Origin: Lewinellaceae bacterium
GTDB lineage: Bacteria > Bacteroidota > Bacteroidia > Chitinophagales > Saprospiraceae
Direction of reading: 5' to 3'
NCBI GenBank assembly: GCA_020636105.1
Contig: JACJYL010000001.1
Location: 3,038,001 to 3,102,000, forward strand
Length of the DNA stretch: 64,000 nt
Each line of letters begins with the position of its first letter. Positions within the stretch are counted from its first letter, which is position 1. The notes under the pieces are model-generated. The model did not search any database, had not been told where the DNA came from, and was given only the letters and a program-made list of their open reading frames with translations. Made by a program: the position numbers and the translations under genes. Below, in pieces: positions 61,296 to 64,000 of the stretch.

Positions 61296-61721
61296 TTAAC
61301 CTTTAACTGCCTTATACTCGTGCTTCACGAATCCGTGTCTGCCCTGAATAGAAAGCACCAGCTTGTCTTTAGTCAATTCCAGGATTTGCCAGCGAAAATC
61401 AGCAACGGTTAAATCCTTTCCGGTGGATTGTCCATTGTATTTTTCAAATACGATGCCCACGCGGGTTGAGTCCTCATTAAATGCCCAGCGGCCAACGCCG
61501 GAATTATCATTATCATATTCCTCGTAAGTGCCGTCGACTTCAAAAACGCGATATTGTATATTCGCCGGGTCTGCAGTGCCGATGGTTCCCCCCTGGTAAG
61601 GGTCTTCCGAAGATACAAATGCCCATTTCTGGCAAAACATGGAAGTCTTCTCAGATTTTTCACATTTTGAGGCCATGAATAAAATCCCTAAAAGTACGGG
61701 AATCAACATTTTAAATTTCAT
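61296..61721 (-). CDS. Hypothetical lipoprotein, lipocalin-like
   Basis: A 141-residue protein. The lipoprotein signal is MKFKMLIPVLLGILFMASKCEK with Cys about residue 20. The mature part starts 'FCQKWAFVSSED' and shows beta strands typical of the Bacteroidota 'lipocalin-like' family ('W.f....yeev..dgTYe.y', 'WQILELTKDKLVLS'). Function unknown. A palindrome lies 45-61 bp upstream of the ATG. Confidence 0.65.
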   Translation of the reverse strand: MKFKMLIPVLLGILFMASKCEKSEKTSMFCQKWAFVSSEDPYQGGTIGTADPANIQYRVFEVDGTYEEYDNDNSGVGRWAFNEDSTRVGIVFEKYNGQSTGKDLTVADFRWQILELTKDKLVLSIQGRHGFVKHEYKAVKG

Positions 61722-61765
61722 AATAAATTATTAATGAAGTGGTTAGGAAAATCATTATCACAAAA

Positions 61766-61782
61766 TCACGTTTAAAACGTGA
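61766..61782. promoter_or_regulatory. Palindrome tcacgttt-a-aaacgtga upstream of the lipoprotein gene
   Basis: An 8-bp perfect inverted repeat with a single central base, 45 bp before the start of the lipoprotein gene. It could be an operator; no protein can be assigned. Confidence 0.35.
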
Positions 61783-62070
61783 AATAAATATCCTTTTGCT
61801 ACTAACTACCGTGTAACAAATGTTTTTTTATTTTTTAATAAGTCCCCAAACACAAATTTTTCACTCAGATGGAACAACGTGACATATCCTACCTCTGGTC
61901 GGTATTCCGTAGATGGAACACCCCGTACCAATGGTCGGGGCAAAACGCAGAATAAAAGGATTTTTCCTAAATATTTCAGCGATAATCTGCGAAATCAGCG
62001 TGACAAAAAAGTATCGGAATAGAACATTTAAACTATATAAATAAACTTTCGTTAAAGTGTACTAACTACC

Positions 62071-62312
62071 GTGTAGCAAAAATAATCGCTTTAAATCAAA
62101 TTTCGATTGCCCAGTGCTTTAGTGCTGAGATAAATATCATCAAAAACCCTGGCCGTATTGATTTTGAACATTTGACCGCTGACTATAATCAGGTGCAGCG
62201 TCCTGGCATCGTATGCGGCGGACAGGCTACCGCAACATTCTCTTTTAGGTTTCGGTGCGCTGCACCTATTATAATTTTCGGCGGTTATTAAATCAAATTC
62301 AATTTGGCCTTG
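62071..62312. repeat. Dispersed palindromic element, copy B
   Basis: Carries the border motif (tagcaaaaataatcgcttta..tttcgattgcccagtgct), which is the reverse complement of the right end of copy A (14612-14662). It also has 'aggtgcagcg', 'ggtgcgctgcacc' and 'ttttcggcggtta'. A variant inner hairpin is shared with copy D. It fills much of the gap 61722-62504, in which no gene is seen. Two copies of actaactaccgtgta occur at ~61800 and ~62059. Confidence 0.65.
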
Positions 62313-62504
62313 CCAATAAACGACCATCAAAAAGGGCTGAAAGCCCTGGAGCTTTGTTTTTTTTTTTGTTTCCTGCGCCTCCTCCTCCTGCGTCAGGCAG
62401 GCTAAAGCACAGGGCGATGTAGGACCTTTTAAAAAATTAATTCCCGGCGAAATTTGTAAAATTTCTCCATTCAAAAACTATAATAAATCTTTTGTTCCAC
62501 AGGA

Positions 62505-63386
62505 CTAACGTTTTCCATCAAGAAATTTGTGAATGGCCGCAAAATCCAACCTACCCAACCCTTCTTTTTTGGCATTGGCAAACAGCTCCTTGGCAAGGTT
62601 GGCCAGGTAAAGAGGCTGGTCATTTTCATAAGCCGTCAGCGTTGCCAGGTGGAGGTCCTTGTGCATCCATTCCAATGGAAATTGCACTTCGTAATCCTCC
62701 TGGCGAATCATCTCCGCTTTGGCTTTGGTAAAAGGCGCCGCCACGACCAGGTTGGGGATAACATTGAGCAGAAAATCTTTGTCAAGGCCCATTTTTTCAC
62801 CCAATAAAATGGTTTCCGAAAAGATGAGCATGGATTGCGCCAGCATGGCATTCACCAGCATTTTGAATGAGGCTCCTTTTCCTGTTTCCCCGATATGTAA
62901 TACTTTTTGCCCCATAAATTCCATCAATGGCCGGACCTCCTCCACCCTTTCAGACCTTCCGCCAACAAAAAACGTCAATTCAGCATTTTGAGCCTGTGGT
63001 TTGCTGCCGGCTACCGGGGCATCCAGGAACTGAATGCCATAACCTTCTGCCACGGTATTAGCCTCCAGGCTGAAAGACGGGTTTACCGTTGAACAATCGA
63101 TCCAGATGGATCCTTTTTTCATATTAGCAAGACATCCGTCTTCCTGGAGCATTACTTCCCGCACTACATCGGGGGTCGACAACATACTAAAAACATAATC
63201 AGCTCCTGCAACGGCCGCCTTTGCGGAAGTAGCATTGCCCGCCCCGGCATCTTTCAATTCGAGCCCGGGCCCCTCTGATCTGTTGTAAACCACAAGATCA
63301 ACTCCGTTTTTCAATAAATTGGAGGCCATACGACTGCCCATAATGCCCAGCCCGATAAAGGCTACTTTACTGTTTTTATTTTCCAT
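62505..63386 (-). CDS. Beta-hydroxyacid dehydrogenase family oxidoreductase
   Basis: A 293-residue NAD(P)-dependent enzyme of the 3-hydroxyisobutyrate dehydrogenase/GLYR family. It opens with the Rossmann motif 'KVAFIGLGIMGSRMASNLLKNG', then 'YVFSMLSTPDVV', 'WIDCSTVNPSFS' and 'FLDAPVAGSKPQAQN' (substrate loop), and the catalytic Lys region 'HIGETGKGASFKMLVNAML'. It oxidises or reduces a short beta-hydroxy acid, or glyoxylate/succinic semialdehyde. Stand-alone gene. Confidence 0.93.
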   Translation of the reverse strand: MENKNSKVAFIGLGIMGSRMASNLLKNGVDLVVYNRSEGPGLELKDAGAGNATSAKAAVAGADYVFSMLSTPDVVREVMLQEDGCLANMKKGSIWIDCSTVNPSFSLEANTVAEGYGIQFLDAPVAGSKPQAQNAELTFFVGGRSERVEEVRPLMEFMGQKVLHIGETGKGASFKMLVNAMLAQSMLIFSETILLGEKMGLDKDFLLNVIPNLVVAAPFTKAKAEMIRQEDYEVQFPLEWMHKDLHLATLTAYENDQPLYLANLAKELFANAKKEGLGRLDFAAIHKFLDGKR

Positions 63387-63472
63387 GACAACATCATTTT
63401 GGGTGATAATAATAGTAAAAAATTCAGCGGTTAAATGTTCAAAATGATTTTGTGACCACAGCTAACATCCCG

Positions 63473-64000
63473 TTACCCGATAATCTCCCAGGCCTTGACC
63501 GAGCGATCATCTCCTGTGGAAATGAGGAGAGATTTGTAATCGCTCCAAATAATTTTATTGACAGATTTAGTATGTCCTTCCTCCTCGGGTTGGGCAATGG
63601 TATACAATAGATCGAGCGTGGCGGCATCCCATATTTTGACCGATTTATCCCGGCTCGCCGAGGCAAGATATCGACCATCCGGACTCAGTGCGATGCCGTA
63701 AATGGCATATTTGTGAAACTGGAATCCTTTGCGGAACGCATAATCGTTCTCCGCATCCCAAAGGACCAGGTTGGCATCCCTTGAGCCCGACAACAATTGC
63801 CGGCCATCTTTCAGGTATTTCAGTGCATTGACGGAAAAGTCTTTTAAATGACCGTCCAGTTTATTTATTTCGCGAAAATCGGTCAGATCGATGACCCGGA
63901 TAAAACCATCCTCGCAGCCGATCACCATTTCCTCCCGGTGCGGGTGAAAATCGATGCTACGCAATTTAAAATGGCCCAGGGACTTTGTCTCCAAAAGCGA
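63473..64000 (-). CDS. WD40-repeat protein, C-terminal part
   Basis: A partial gene; the frame is open to the right edge (the first Met-like codon, a TTG at 63994, is internal). About four WD40 repeats are visible: 'VIGCEDGFIRVIDL', 'LLSGSRDANLVLWDAE', 'YLASASRDKSVKIWDAAT' and 'LLISTGDDRSVKAWEI'. The stretch forms part of a beta propeller; the N-terminus and any fused domain are outside the window. Confidence 0.88.
   Translation of the reverse strand, partial: SLLETKSLGHFKLRSIDFHPHREEMVIGCEDGFIRVIDLTDFREINKLDGHLKDFSVNALKYLKDGRQLLSGSRDANLVLWDAENDYAFRKGFQFHKYAIYGIALSPDGRYLASASRDKSVKIWDAATLDLLYTIAQPEEEGHTKSVNKIIWSDYKSLLISTGDDRSVKAWEIIG

Noticed and set aside
1..64000. tRNA or rRNA genes
   Set aside because: No T-loop (ggttcgaatcc-type) sequence with matching acceptor arms and no rRNA-like sequence was noticed by eye; a covariance search would be needed to exclude them.

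Overview
The window reads as chromosomal DNA of a Bacteroidota bacterium, most like the Saprospiria/Chitinophagia side of the phylum. The signs are two secreted proteins with C-terminal type IX secretion (T9SS) sorting domains, many SPII lipoproteins, a TonB-dependent receptor remnant, a GH92 mannosidase, DUF3472 and DUF4386 proteins, an S21/cold-shock pair, and one promoter fitting the Bacteroidota pattern (TTTG, 20 bp, TAnnTTTG). No rRNA, tRNA or CRISPR array was seen. The first and last genes are cut by the window edges.

Layout. 1-9 kb (all minus): MBL-fold hydrolase start, unknown proteins, an ATP-grasp protein, small membrane proteins, and a run of serine and alpha/beta hydrolases. 9.2-10.8 kb: a TonB receptor cut by a short IS4-type element. 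10.8-27 kb (minus): secreted catabolic enzymes and lipoproteins (esterase, phosphodiesterase-like, DUF3472, EEP nuclease-like, GH92, tail-collar protein, dienelactone hydrolase, amidohydrolase), a YefM-YoeB toxin-antitoxin pair with a recognisable operator, an M1 peptidase and a T9SS glycosidase-like protein. 27-38.6 kb: mixed, repeat-rich accessory DNA with an IS200-type transposase remnant, an orphan DUF5682 protein, endonuclease I, a PA0069-type radical SAM protein, mnmE, a broken HipB-like regulator, and a RAYT transposase beside an array of REP palindromes.

38.8-48.6 kb (plus) is the most interesting part. It holds a PlsC acyltransferase, an HMG-CoA reductase fused to an APH-type kinase, a CDP-archaeol-synthase-like protein, a rifampin-phosphotransferase-type dikinase, a divergent UbiA prenyltransferase, a zinc-ribbon methyltransferase and a fatty acid desaturase, several with overlapping or nearly touching ends. 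I infer an undescribed pathway for a phosphorylated or nucleotide-activated isoprenoid lipid.

48.8-64 kb: a membrane protein with two Rossmann domains and a RyR domain, a MarR regulator with a palindrome over a promoter, GNAT, S21, a cold-shock protein, then a tight operon (Na+/solute symporter, M20 amidohydrolase, alanine racemase, ornithine-racemase-like enzyme, betaine-type methyltransferase) pointing to D-amino-acid or modified amino-acid metabolism. After that come ParA with a ribbon-helix-helix partner, a lipoprotein, a beta-hydroxyacid dehydrogenase and a WD40 protein. Intergenic space carries at least three dispersed repeat families plus REP and MITE-like elements.
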